The notes beneath the pieces are model-generated. The model did no database searches, was not told the origin of the DNA, and was given only the letters and a program-made list of their open reading frames with translations. The position numbers and the translations under genes were made by a program. From Chitinophaga pinensis (lineage in GTDB: Bacteria > Bacteroidota > Bacteroidia > UBA4408): a DNA stretch of 64,000 bases. Shown piece by piece: positions 34,850-43,833 of this stretch. Numbering within the stretch: position 1 is the first letter of the stretch; each line of letters opens with the position of its first letter. Where the stretch lies: assembly GCA_945861665.1 (NCBI GenBank), contig CAMAVS010000002.1, positions 1 through 64,000 of the forward strand, written 5' to 3'.

Positions 34850-36106
34850 TTACTCAATAATTAATTTCTTAGTTATTTTAGCTTCGTTAGTGATGAGTGT
34901 ATAATAATAAACACCCGAGGGTAACGTATTTGCATTGAAATCAACTTGATGTTTTCCGGCAGCTTGTTGATTTTGTTTAATGGATACAACTTGTTTTCCA
35001 AGTACGTCAACAATAGCTATTTCAACATTTGATGTAACCGGGGTTTCATACCCAATAGTGGTAGTTCCTTTTGCAGGGTTCGGAATATTTTGAAACAAAA
35101 CCACTCCGTTAAAACAGGTTTCCTTTATACCTACAACTGCTGACGTTAGCAAGAAACTTATACCGTGGTGCTCATATTGAAAAGGGGAAGTCCAGGCCCA
35201 AGTTGGTATGAAATAACCGTTCCATCCATTCGCATTAAAATTATATCTTACAGAGCTTGGGATTTCATAAGAACAATTTAAATCTGATGTTTTGTCAGAC
35301 AGCACTCCGTGAAAAACAGGATCCGTTCCTTGTCCATTTTCTTCAGATGAATATAAATAAAATCCATTTTTTCCTTGTATCGAATCGTTAATGGTATATA
35401 TGTAACCCGGTTTAAATGTAACTACAGCACCAATTCTTGCACCATTTGCTTGTTGTGGCACACCATTAACCGCCATTAAAATTTCATTGTAAAAATTAGA
35501 GGAATCGCTTTCCGTTAAGAGATAAATTACAGTCCCAATAACCTGCGATGTTGCTATCGTATTGGTCTGATATAAATAATCAATATCTTGGTACGTTTGT
35601 ACACCACCCAAATCATATGTTTTAGTATCGTCACCTTTAATGATTTTTATTTCCAAAGTATCAACAATATTAGCTGCTGTTGTTCTTATATAGCCGTATC
35701 CAATTGCTAAAGAGTCTAGGGTGTATGAACTAAACTTGGTTAACCAAGTGTCGGGCATATTTTTAGGGTCCAATACCGTAGCCGCTTTATGAAATTGAGG
35801 ATAGGCAACATCTCCTCCTTGATAAAATCCTGACCGAATGGCAGAATCGGGAAACAGCAGCATAAATGATCCTGTTGCAATTTGTCCGTTCATAACGTCT
35901 AATTGTGCAGCATAATTTAACCAACGCGACTCTGTGCTATTTGTTTTAAAAGCACTTGCGTCTGCCTTTGCTTTCGTTTTTTTTGTGGTGTTTAACGTAT
36001 TGTTTCCCGCCTCACGAGGTGCCGTTAAAGTGCTTTTTTGCTGAGCAGTAATAGTTATTGAATTTACCAATAGTAAGCCAATAGTTGTTTTGTAGATTAT
36101 GTTCAT
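34850..36106 (-). CDS. Secreted protein with T9SS type A sorting domain
   Basis: A 418-aa protein with a signal peptide (cleavage near ITAQ), a region of about 300 residues predicted beta-rich and unlike any family I know, and a C-terminal T9SS sorting domain (about 335-418). That domain has LFQNIPNPAKGTTTIGY, a VDVLGKQV strand and a SGVYYYTLIT strand before a basic tail. A Thr/Asn/Lys-rich stretch follows the signal peptide. It is T9SS cargo destined for the surface or medium; function unknown. Confidence 0.85.
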   Translation of the reverse strand: MNIIYKTTIGLLLVNSITITAQQKSTLTAPREAGNNTLNTTKKTKAKADASAFKTNSTESRWLNYAAQLDVMNGQIATGSFMLLFPDSAIRSGFYQGGDVAYPQFHKAATVLDPKNMPDTWLTKFSSYTLDSLAIGYGYIRTTAANIVDTLEIKIIKGDDTKTYDLGGVQTYQDIDYLYQTNTIATSQVIGTVIYLLTESDSSNFYNEILMAVNGVPQQANGARIGAVVTFKPGYIYTINDSIQGKNGFYLYSSEENGQGTDPVFHGVLSDKTSDLNCSYEIPSSVRYNFNANGWNGYFIPTWAWTSPFQYEHHGISFLLTSAVVGIKETCFNGVVLFQNIPNPAKGTTTIGYETPVTSNVEIAIVDVLGKQVVSIKQNQQAAGKHQVDFNANTLPSGVYYYTLITNEAKITKKLIIE

Positions 36107-36148
36107 AGAAGTGCGTTTTGTATTACGAAGATAATGAATTTATTAATG

Positions 36149-39040
36149 CTATACCATTACCTCCTCGTAACTTTCTATAGGGGGGCAAGAGCAAATTAAA
36201 TTTCTGTCACCATGAGCATTATCAACACGCGCAACACTTGGCCAAAACTTTACGTCTTTCACCCATTTTAAAGGATATACAGCCTTCTCTCGGGAATAAC
36301 TGTGTTTCCAATCACTGTTAATTACCGACTTTGCCGTATGTGGAGCATTCTTAATTACGTTATCTTCCTTATCTGCTTTGCCCAAAATAATTTCATCTAT
36401 TTCATTTTTGATGGAAACCATAGCTGCACAAAATTTATCTAACTCTTCTTTACTTTCGCTTTCCGTTGGTTCAACCATTAAGGTGTCATGTACAGGAAAT
36501 GAAACTGTTGGCGCATGAAATCCGTAATCTATTAATCGTTTTGCAATGTCCCCTACTTCAATTCCTGCCTGGCTTTTAAACTCTACGCAATCCAATATCA
36601 TTTCGTGTGCACAACGTCCGTTTTTACCACTGTATAAGGTTGGGAAATGTCCGTTCAATGATTCTTTTATGTAATTGGCATTTAATATCGCAATTCTTGT
36701 TGCTTCGGTAACACCTTCTCCACCTAGCATTTTAACATATCCATAAGAAACAAGCAATATTAAAGCGCTTCCGAAAGGTGCAGCCGAAACAGCACTTATT
36801 CCTTTTTCACCACCTGTTTTTACCAGTGTATGAGATGGTAAAAAAGGTACCAATTGTTTGGCAACTCCAATGGGGCCCATACCAGGTCCTCCTCCACCGT
36901 GAGGAATGGCAAAGGTTTTATGTAAATTTAAATGACACACATCTGCACCAATATTCCCCGGACTAGTTAACCCAACTTGTGCATTCATATTGGCACCATC
37001 CATATATACTTGTCCCCCGTTTTCGTGAATAATGTTTGTAATATCAATAATGCTCTCCTCGTAAACACCGTGTGTGCTTGGATAAGTAACCATTAAACAA
37101 GACAAATTATCTTTGTGCTTTACTGCTTTTTCGCGCATATCGTTCACGTCAATATTTCCTTTTTCATCGCATTTAACCAACACAATTTGTAGTCCACACA
37201 TTGCCGCACTGGCAGGATTTGTACCATGTGCAGAGGTTGGTATTAAAGCAACATTTCTATGCGCATCTCCGCGTGATTGGTGGTATGCTTGTATTACCAA
37301 TAACCCTGCATATTCGCCCTGCGCACCACTGTTGGGCTGAAAACTCATTTTAGCAAACCCTGTAATTTCGCTCAATGATTTATCCAATTCGTCAATCATT
37401 TCAATGTATCCTTGTGCTTGTTCAACAGGAACAAAAGGATGTATGTTTGCGAATTCAGGCCAAGTAATAGGATACAGTTCTGATGCAGCATTCAATTTCA
37501 TAGTACACGAACCAAGTGAAATCATCGAGTGAGTGAGCGAAAGATCTTTGTTCTCCAACCGTTTAATATAACGCATCATTTCTGTTTCGGAATGATAGCT
37601 GTTAAACACGGGGTGTGTTAAATAAGATGAGGTGCGATTAGACGATGATTTTTCAATTATTGAAGCTTGTTTTGTTATCTGTTCTTCGCTTAGCTTTACA
37701 AAAGGTTTGTTTGCTGCTTGCGCAAATATTTCCAATATGCAATTTAAATCGGGCACATCTGTAGTTTGGTCAATTGTAATACTTAAATTATACGCATCAA
37801 TATAACGAAAGTTAATGTGCGCGCTTATTGCTAAGGCATGAATCAATGTTTCTGAAACATCTTTAGGTATTATTACGTGAAGCGTATCAAAATAAACATC
37901 GTTGTTTAATGTATAACCTGTTTTTTTAAGTTCGTTAGCTAATAGTGCAGTAGTAGCGTGTACTTGTTGGGCAATTCCTTTTATTCCATCCGGACCATGA
38001 TACACAGCATACATACTCGCCATTATGGCCAGCAGTGCTTGCGCTGTACATATATTGGATGTTGCTTTATCTCTACGAATATGTTGCTCGCGCGTTTGTA
38101 GCGCCATTCTCAATGCAGGATTTCCTTGTACATCAACAGAAACACCTATAATACGGCCGGGGAGAATTCTTTTGTATTCTTCTTTGCAAGCAAAAAATGC
38201 AGCGTGTGGGCCGCCATATCCCATCGGAACACCAAAGCGTTGCGAATTTCCCACCACCACATCTGCGCCCCACTCGCCGGGAGGCGTAAGCAAAACCAAA
38301 CTTAAAATGTCTGCTGCTACTGCAATCGCAACTCCATTTATTTTTGCTTTTTTAACAAAATCAGAATAGTTGTATACACATCCATTTACCGCAGGATATT
38401 GCAACAAAGCCCCATATACTTTTTCTGATAAAGTAGCAGTTTTAAAATCCCCAATTACTAATTCTATTCCCAGTGGTGTGCTTCTAGTTTTTAATAAATC
38501 AATAGTTTGAGGATAGCACTCATCTGAAACAAAAAATAAATTGCTTCCGTTTTTTGCTGCTTCACGCGAGCGATTATTAAATAACATTGCCATTGCTTCG
38601 GCAGCGGCAGTAGCTTCATCCAACAAAGATGCATTTGCAATTTCCATTCCAGTTAAATCCAATATCATCGTTTGGAAATTAAGCAAAGCTTCTAATCTTC
38701 CCTGCGAAATTTCAGCCTGATATGGGGTGTAAGCTGTGTACCAGCCTGGATTTTCCAATATATTGCGCTGTATAACGGGGGGAATAATAGTATTGTTATA
38801 CCCCAGCCCTATATATGTTTTGAAAATTTTATTTTTTGCTCCCAATGCACGCAAATGTTTGTGGTACCCATATTCGCTCATTCCTTTAGGCAGATTAAGT
38901 GGCTTTTTTAATCGAATTGCAGAGGGAATAGTTTGATCAATTAATTCATCAACAGAGGAAACTCCAATTTTTTGAAGCATAAGTGCAACTTCATTTTTTC
39001 TTGGGCCATTATGTCGATTTACAAAAATATCAGCAGTCAT
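36149..39040 (-). CDS. gcvP: Glycine dehydrogenase (decarboxylating), P-protein
   Basis: A 963-aa PLP-dependent enzyme of the glycine cleavage system. Both halves of the single-chain form are present: an N-terminal degenerate half (about 1-445) and the C-terminal half with the PLP Lys in [26 protein letters not shown]-like NRHNGPRK is at the start and the [14 protein letters not shown] block in the middle. It decarboxylates glycine and transfers the aminomethyl group to the H-protein. The other subunits are not in this window. Confidence 0.96.
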   Translation of the reverse strand: MTADIFVNRHNGPRKNEVALMLQKIGVSSVDELIDQTIPSAIRLKKPLNLPKGMSEYGYHKHLRALGAKNKIFKTYIGLGYNNTIIPPVIQRNILENPGWYTAYTPYQAEISQGRLEALLNFQTMILDLTGMEIANASLLDEATAAAEAMAMLFNNRSREAAKNGSNLFFVSDECYPQTIDLLKTRSTPLGIELVIGDFKTATLSEKVYGALLQYPAVNGCVYNYSDFVKKAKINGVAIAVAADILSLVLLTPPGEWGADVVVGNSQRFGVPMGYGGPHAAFFACKEEYKRILPGRIIGVSVDVQGNPALRMALQTREQHIRRDKATSNICTAQALLAIMASMYAVYHGPDGIKGIAQQVHATTALLANELKKTGYTLNNDVYFDTLHVIIPKDVSETLIHALAISAHINFRYIDAYNLSITIDQTTDVPDLNCILEIFAQAANKPFVKLSEEQITKQASIIEKSSSNRTSSYLTHPVFNSYHSETEMMRYIKRLENKDLSLTHSMISLGSCTMKLNAASELYPITWPEFANIHPFVPVEQAQGYIEMIDELDKSLSEITGFAKMSFQPNSGAQGEYAGLLVIQAYHQSRGDAHRNVALIPTSAHGTNPASAAMCGLQIVLVKCDEKGNIDVNDMREKAVKHKDNLSCLMVTYPSTHGVYEESIIDITNIIHENGGQVYMDGANMNAQVGLTSPGNIGADVCHLNLHKTFAIPHGGGGPGMGPIGVAKQLVPFLPSHTLVKTGGEKGISAVSAAPFGSALILLVSYGYVKMLGGEGVTEATRIAILNANYIKESLNGHFPTLYSGKNGRCAHEMILDCVEFKSQAGIEVGDIAKRLIDYGFHAPTVSFPVHDTLMVEPTESESKEELDKFCAAMVSIKNEIDEIILGKADKEDNVIKNAPHTAKSVINSDWKHSYSREKAVYPLKWVKDVKFWPSVARVDNAHGDRNLICSCPPIESYEEVMV

Positions 39041-39065
39041 AATTGTGTTTTTTTTTAAAGAACAA

Positions 39066-39073
39066 CAAAGATA
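39066..39073 (-). promoter_or_regulatory. -7 element for gcvP
   Basis: TATCTTTG on the minus strand matches TAnnTTTG, 25 nt upstream of the ATG. The divergent gene has its own element about 50 bp away. Confidence 0.55.
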
Positions 39074-39118
39074 CTAAATATTGGTTTATTTTGCCTTCAA
39101 AATGATAGAGCCGTTTAC

Positions 39119-39126
39119 TATATTTG
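39119..39126 (+). promoter_or_regulatory. -7 element for the hypothetical gene at 39142
   Basis: TATATTTG is an exact TAnnTTTG match. It covers the TTG at 39124 that would otherwise be the longest start, so the real start must be downstream. Confidence 0.6.
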
Positions 39127-39141
39127 CAAATAATTAAACTG

Positions 39142-39768
39142 GTGCTAAGTAGAATAATATACATATTGTTGGTGGTTTTAATCGGAGCTTTGCGCCTGCA
39201 AGCTCAGGACAGCATACTCTTTATTATAGGGAGAATGGATTATGGAGCTATTGTAGATACCAGTGGGGCTGAGGTTAAATACAACTATAAAGATAAAAAG
39301 GGAAGATTACAATTGGCGGAAATTGAAAAGGAAAGAATTTTTTCAATCATCTATAATGGAGTACAAGAGGTTGTTTTATACCAACAAGACACAACCACAA
39401 GTGATGATTTTTCGGAACAAGAGATGCGTTATTTTATAATGGGAGAGCAGGATGCCGACAGGGGGTATAAGTCGCCAATCGCGACCACTGGAGCTGTTGC
39501 TGCAGGAGTTGGCGGAGGATTAATGGCAAGCCTTATTTTCACACCACTAATTCCTGCTGCATATGCTGTGATTGCCGGTTCAAGGTGGATAAAAGTGAAG
39601 CGAAAAACGGTTACAAGACAAGATGCATTAAAAGAACCAGCCTACTTGCTCGGATACGAGCGTGTGGCAAGAGGAAGGCGTGTTCAAAACGTTTTAAAAG
39701 GTGCAGGGGCCGGACTTGTTATAGGTTTGTCAGCCTATTTAATTTTCTTTTACGAAAAAACTAAATGA
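39142..39768 (+). CDS. Hypothetical secreted or membrane protein
   Basis: A 208-aa protein, taking the GTG at 39142 as start because the longer TTG frame begins inside the predicted promoter. It has an N-terminal hydrophobic stretch ending LQAQD (signal peptide), a beta-rich region with a YNYKDKKGRLQLAEIEKERI segment, then two hydrophobic segments (Gly/Ala-rich, about 120-145, and a C-terminal helix about 183-203). The family is unknown to me; the opening half resembles Bacteroidota proteins annotated as hypothetical. Its stop overlaps the next gene's start (ATGA). Confidence 0.65.
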   Translation: MLSRIIYILLVVLIGALRLQAQDSILFIIGRMDYGAIVDTSGAEVKYNYKDKKGRLQLAEIEKERIFSIIYNGVQEVVLYQQDTTTSDDFSEQEMRYFIMGEQDADRGYKSPIATTGAVAAGVGGGLMASLIFTPLIPAAYAVIAGSRWIKVKRKTVTRQDALKEPAYLLGYERVARGRRVQNVLKGAGAGLVIGLSAYLIFFYEKTK

Positions 39769-40619
39769 CCTTTGTTCGAAAGGTTATTGACTTTTTTTTA
39801 TTTGGAAACATTTACATTGCCTTTTGTGCGGCAGCTTTAGTTCAATCTACTTCATTTCAGTTAGGCATCGAAAGCCAGTTGACTCAATACACTTTATTAA
39901 CTTTTTTTGCTACCTTATTTCTTTACAATCTACAACGGATATTTTATACTTCACATACTGAGGATAAAAGCCTAAACTCTATAAGGCGAAAATGGATATT
40001 TGAAAATCAATTTAGTATAAAAGGTTTGGCGTTAATCGGATTTTTAGGAGCGAGTTTTCTTTTTTTTAGTTATTTCAAACATATACTTATTTACTTGCTC
40101 CCATTGCTCCTGCTTTCTTTAGGGTATTTTTTTCCTCTGGTAAAGCTTAGAAAAAATGCGTGGTTAAAGTTATTAACCTTAGTTTTTGTATGGACAATGG
40201 TAACGGCAGCAATACCCATTGTGCTTAGTAGCGAGACCATCTTCTCTCTTAAGAATTTGATACATATAGCCGCGCGTTGTTTCTTTATGGTGGGGATCTG
40301 TTTGCCTTTTGATATAAGAGATGTCTATATTGATTCTGCCGAAAACATTTCTACCCTTCCCCGTATTCTTGGCGAAAAAAAAACACGTTTAATTGCTTTT
40401 GCTTTTATGTTATTATATCTGGTGTTGATACTTGTTGAATATCTGATTGGTGTATTTAAAATTGAGGTTACTATTGCCTTGCTACTGTCTGCTATTATAA
40501 ACATCGTTATAGTATTGATGAGCAATTCAAAACGCAGTGAATATTTTTACATTGCAGGCATTGACGGGACAATGCTTGTTCAATTAATACTGTTGCTATT
40601 CTTAGTAAATTGTATGTAG
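39765..40619 (+). CDS. Divergent UbiA-like prenyltransferase membrane protein
   Basis: A 284-aa polytopic membrane protein with about eight hydrophobic segments. The second UbiA aspartate motif is recognisable: PFDIRDVYIDSAENISTLPR (Asp183, Asp186, Asp190) followed by ILGEKKTR. The first motif, normally NDxxDxxxD, is replaced by NLQRIFYTSHTED (55-67), so the first metal-binding aspartates are partly missing. It could be an atypical prenyltransferase or an inactive paralogue. It overlaps the preceding gene by 4 nt, so the two are probably co-translated. Confidence 0.6.
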   Translation: MTFVRKVIDFFLFGNIYIAFCAAALVQSTSFQLGIESQLTQYTLLTFFATLFLYNLQRIFYTSHTEDKSLNSIRRKWIFENQFSIKGLALIGFLGASFLFFSYFKHILIYLLPLLLLSLGYFFPLVKLRKNAWLKLLTLVFVWTMVTAAIPIVLSSETIFSLKNLIHIAARCFFMVGICLPFDIRDVYIDSAENISTLPRILGEKKTRLIAFAFMLLYLVLILVEYLIGVFKIEVTIALLLSAIINIVIVLMSNSKRSEYFYIAGIDGTMLVQLILLLFLVNCM

Positions 40620-40808
40620 AATATTATGTTCAATTGACGTAAGTATCGCCTTTGCATCGAATTTTTTCTTGCTACTTTTATGTGGTCTAATTCAAGAATC
40701 AGATCACATTTTTCAACTATTTTAATAACCGAAAACTCTTATGAAACAAAATCAGAGAACCTAGGGCGTTATTTAGTCTCCTTTTGTTGCCGCTTACTCC
40801 TTTTTCGG

Positions 40809-41132
40809 CTAAGATGACCTGTAAGCCATTGCATGATTAGCTTTTTTATATTGACCAAGAAAAATTCGGGCATAAATCCTCAAAACACAAATTTCCATAA
40901 AAACAAAACTCAATGCAGTAAATGCAATTACAAAATAATCGTGTGTATGAATATTGCTGAATAAAATATCAATCCCAATATATGTTGCATTACCGGCAAT
41001 TATAAAGTGTATTGTGTCTCCGTTGGCAATGTTACCAATAAGCGTAAAGGTTAAGGTTGCTTGTCCACAGCCTTCAAATAGTGTTGAGTCGTTTCCTAAA
41101 AAACCTAAATCAACAGTTGAAGAGATACTTAT
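40809..41132 (-). pseudogene. Chimeric gene fragment: Calx-beta-like adhesin piece fused to the 3' end of a second dabB copy
   Basis: An open frame of 107 codons with no start codon. Nucleotides 40980-41132 encode a piece like the Calx-beta modules of Bacteroidota adhesins: DSTLFEGCGQATLTFTLIG and NGDTIHFIIAGNAT. From about 40979 to the stop at 40809 the frame encodes 56 residues with 53 identical to the C-terminus of the DabB protein at 41955. The join is in frame, at a point where AGNAT-Y meets PT-F-IGIDILF. It cannot be expressed as it stands and is best read as recombination debris. Bases 40620-40808 hold no gene that I can see. Confidence 0.8.
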
Positions 41133-41196
41133 TCAGGTTTAATTAGATTTATGAATTAATTACTCCAAAGTTTTTATGAGCGATTTAACCCGCTTC

Positions 41197-41925
41197 CTAT
41201 TTTGCTTTGCGTAAATCGGGATTGTAATTGAGCCCAACTTGAAGATATTGTTTGGATTGGATTCCAACGATTTGTTGGAGGTAACCTATTTGCAGATTTA
41301 CAGAAGGGCTAAATTGAAATCCTAGTGCGCCATAAAGTCGGTTTCGATCCCAAGGATTCTCGTTTAAATGTAAAAATATTTCGTCATAAACACTAAGGAA
41401 CAATGTGTTTTTCCCCATTTCTTTTTTATTGATTGGAATTGTTATTCTAAGTAAATAACGAATTCTATTTTTATAGCTGTTTATAGTTGGCGTTTCTATC
41501 CACCTTTGTTCAAACCTATAGCGGTGTTCAAAAAATAAGCGCCCAGAATTGTTTTTAAGTATTACCTGTTCCCAAAGCCTGTTTTCGGTAACTGTTTGCG
41601 ACTTAATAATGCCTTCATCGTCTGCGTAATTGGTGATCCAGCCGCAGCCAGCCGAAAGTATAATGTTCGGATTGTAATGAAAATTAATTCCTCCTCTCAT
41701 TAATAATTGTTCAGTGTTGGGTTGAACATCGTAACTTCTGAATTGTATTTCGCTATGGATACTCCATTTAGTATGTAATCGAGTTTGATTAAAGAACATT
41801 GCCCAACTTCCCAGTTGTTTGGTATTTATTTGCGCAAAGCCTTGACCAAATAAACAGAAAGAAAAAACAACAAGCACCATTGCAATTGTAAATGTGCTTT
41901 TTGATTTATAAGGATAAATAACCAT
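41197..41925 (-). CDS. DUF2490-family outer-membrane barrel protein
   Basis: A 242-aa protein with a signal peptide (cleavage near GFAQ) and about ten predicted beta-strands. It has the DUF2490 layout: LGSWAMFFNQTRLHTKW early on, the HRYRFEQRW motif, and a final strand with aromatic ends (YLQVGLNYNPDL). Its function is unknown. It comes 29 nt after dabB in the same direction and so could be the outer-membrane partner of the carbon-uptake operon; that is inference. Confidence 0.8.
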   Translation of the reverse strand: MVIYPYKSKSTFTIAMVLVVFSFCLFGQGFAQINTKQLGSWAMFFNQTRLHTKWSIHSEIQFRSYDVQPNTEQLLMRGGINFHYNPNIILSAGCGWITNYADDEGIIKSQTVTENRLWEQVILKNNSGRLFFEHRYRFEQRWIETPTINSYKNRIRYLLRITIPINKKEMGKNTLFLSVYDEIFLHLNENPWDRNRLYGALGFQFSPSVNLQIGYLQQIVGIQSKQYLQVGLNYNPDLRKAK

Positions 41926-41954
41926 GAAGAAACATTTTTTATTTGCTCTTTATT

Positions 41955-43826
41955 TTACGAAGACCTGTAAGCCATTGCATGAGTTGCCTTTTTATATTGA
42001 CCAAGAAAAATTCGCGCATAAATTCTCAAAACGCAAATCTCCATAAAGACAAAACTCAATGATGTGAATGCAATAATGAAGTAATCATGTGTATGAATAT
42101 TACTAAACAAAATATCGATTCCAATAAATGTTGGAGTAAGTGGCATACCTGCAACCCCCATACATGCAATAAGGAATATGAATCCAATACGGGATTGCTC
42201 TTGTGAGTATCCATGAAAAATATCCAGATTAATATTATTGTCGATTTTCTTAATCCTACTTAAACAGATTGCTCCAACACCAGCAAACAACATTGACCCA
42301 CTCAAATAGATTAGTACCTGAAGTCCACCAAACTCATCACTCAACATTGCAACAGAAAGTGTAATAAAAAGTTGTCCGAGTACTACAAACAACCAAGCGC
42401 GTAAAGCACTTCCTTTTTCTGCAAAAGCATTTAATATAATCATTATACCAAAAAAGGAAAATACAACAGGTACTATTTTTGAGATGGATACAGGAATTAG
42501 TTCAGGATGCAAATTCAAATAAAAGCCAACACTGAAAATAATCACCAAAATAACTATGGCCGCTTTAGAGGAAATAAAACTCAATGCTTTCCCTATCCAT
42601 TTGAAGGGACTCCATAAATAACGGTGTAATAAAAAATCTAGGTTCCATTCCTTTACACACAGAATATACACCGTGTTTTTTAGTTTAGAAAAGAAGGATG
42701 TTCCTACTTCAAGCTTTTTAGGTGTAAAACTAAAGAACATGTCGTGTATCATATATCCCAATACGGAAGGAGAAACCAACAATTGATAAGTTCTCAAAAA
42801 TGCATTGGCGGTAAAGTGAACTAATGCAACTTCATGCCACCCTAAAGCCACTTCAATAAACATCAATCCGATTTGTGTAATTGAAGAGTAAGCGATTTGT
42901 GTCTTCACAGATGATTGCACTTTAGCAATACTTGAAGCTATAAATGCAGTGAATAATCCGACCGCAATAACACTTATTTTTATTGCTAAAACACTTTCCC
43001 AAAATGGATAAGTTCTAAATAAAAGAAAAACACCTAAATGAACAGAAAGAGATCCATAAAAAACAGCACTAGAAGTAGTTGGTCCTTCCATTGCTCTCGG
43101 AAGCCATGAAGAGAAAGGTAGTTGAGCTGATTTCACTGCCGCAGCGACCAAGATCATTACTCCAATAAAAACTACATACATATAATGATCCCGAACCAAA
43201 GAAGCCACTGCAGCCGAATCATTCATGTTAATGAAAGTTATATTCTGATGCCATAAATGATGACTCATCCACATTGCCAAAATAAGGCAGATATCACCTA
43301 AACGATAAACAGAAATTACTTTTAAACTGTTTCTTACAGGCAAATATCTATCGTGATAAAAACCAATCAATAGAAATGAGCAGATTCCAAGAATCTCCCA
43401 ACCTGTAAATAAGGTTTCAAAATTTCCTGAAAAAATGACGAGATTATAGGCAACAAAAAACATCAGAATATTATTCATGAATCTTTTAAAACCACCATCG
43501 CGGTGAATATAAAACTTACTGAATACGGCAACCAAAAAAGCAAGCACAGCTCCAACGGTTGAAAAAACAGCAGTTGTTTTATCGAAATAAAAATCAAGAA
43601 ATATTTCTATATCATGTGCTTTATAAAACACAAACTGTTTCACATCCAATACTGGATAATCATTCATAAACCAATAAGTGACAAAAGAAAAAGCAGCAAG
43701 CAGATTTATACCCGCTGTACCGATTGTTACTGAAGAGATTAAACGTTCGTTTTTTCTAGGCAACATCAAACTGATGATGAATCCGAAAAGAGGAACCCAA
43801 ATAAAAAATTGCAATAATTGTGACAT
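41955..43826 (-). CDS. dabB: DabB, proton-channel subunit of the DAB inorganic-carbon uptake system
   Basis: A 623-aa membrane protein related to NuoL/NdhF antiporter-like subunits. Conserved blocks include TGWEILGICSFLLIGFY, the channel Lys/His region SAQLPFSSWLPRAMEGPTTS, and KTQIAYSSITQIGLMF. About 15 hydrophobic segments are predicted. Lying 7 nt downstream of dabA and without other Nuo genes, it fits DabB, which couples ion flow to CO2 hydration by DabA. A near-identical copy of its last 56 codons lies at 40809-40979. Confidence 0.9.
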   Translation of the reverse strand: MSQLLQFFIWVPLFGFIISLMLPRKNERLISSVTIGTAGINLLAAFSFVTYWFMNDYPVLDVKQFVFYKAHDIEIFLDFYFDKTTAVFSTVGAVLAFLVAVFSKFYIHRDGGFKRFMNNILMFFVAYNLVIFSGNFETLFTGWEILGICSFLLIGFYHDRYLPVRNSLKVISVYRLGDICLILAMWMSHHLWHQNITFINMNDSAAVASLVRDHYMYVVFIGVMILVAAAVKSAQLPFSSWLPRAMEGPTTSSAVFYGSLSVHLGVFLLFRTYPFWESVLAIKISVIAVGLFTAFIASSIAKVQSSVKTQIAYSSITQIGLMFIEVALGWHEVALVHFTANAFLRTYQLLVSPSVLGYMIHDMFFSFTPKKLEVGTSFFSKLKNTVYILCVKEWNLDFLLHRYLWSPFKWIGKALSFISSKAAIVILVIIFSVGFYLNLHPELIPVSISKIVPVVFSFFGIMIILNAFAEKGSALRAWLFVVLGQLFITLSVAMLSDEFGGLQVLIYLSGSMLFAGVGAICLSRIKKIDNNINLDIFHGYSQEQSRIGFIFLIACMGVAGMPLTPTFIGIDILFSNIHTHDYFIIAFTSLSFVFMEICVLRIYARIFLGQYKKATHAMAYRSS

Positions 43827-43833
43827 ACTCTAT

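Noticed and set aside
39041-39123. Glycine riboswitch upstream of gcvP
   Set aside because: The spacer is only about 80 bp and contains two promoters but no aptamer-like conserved blocks.
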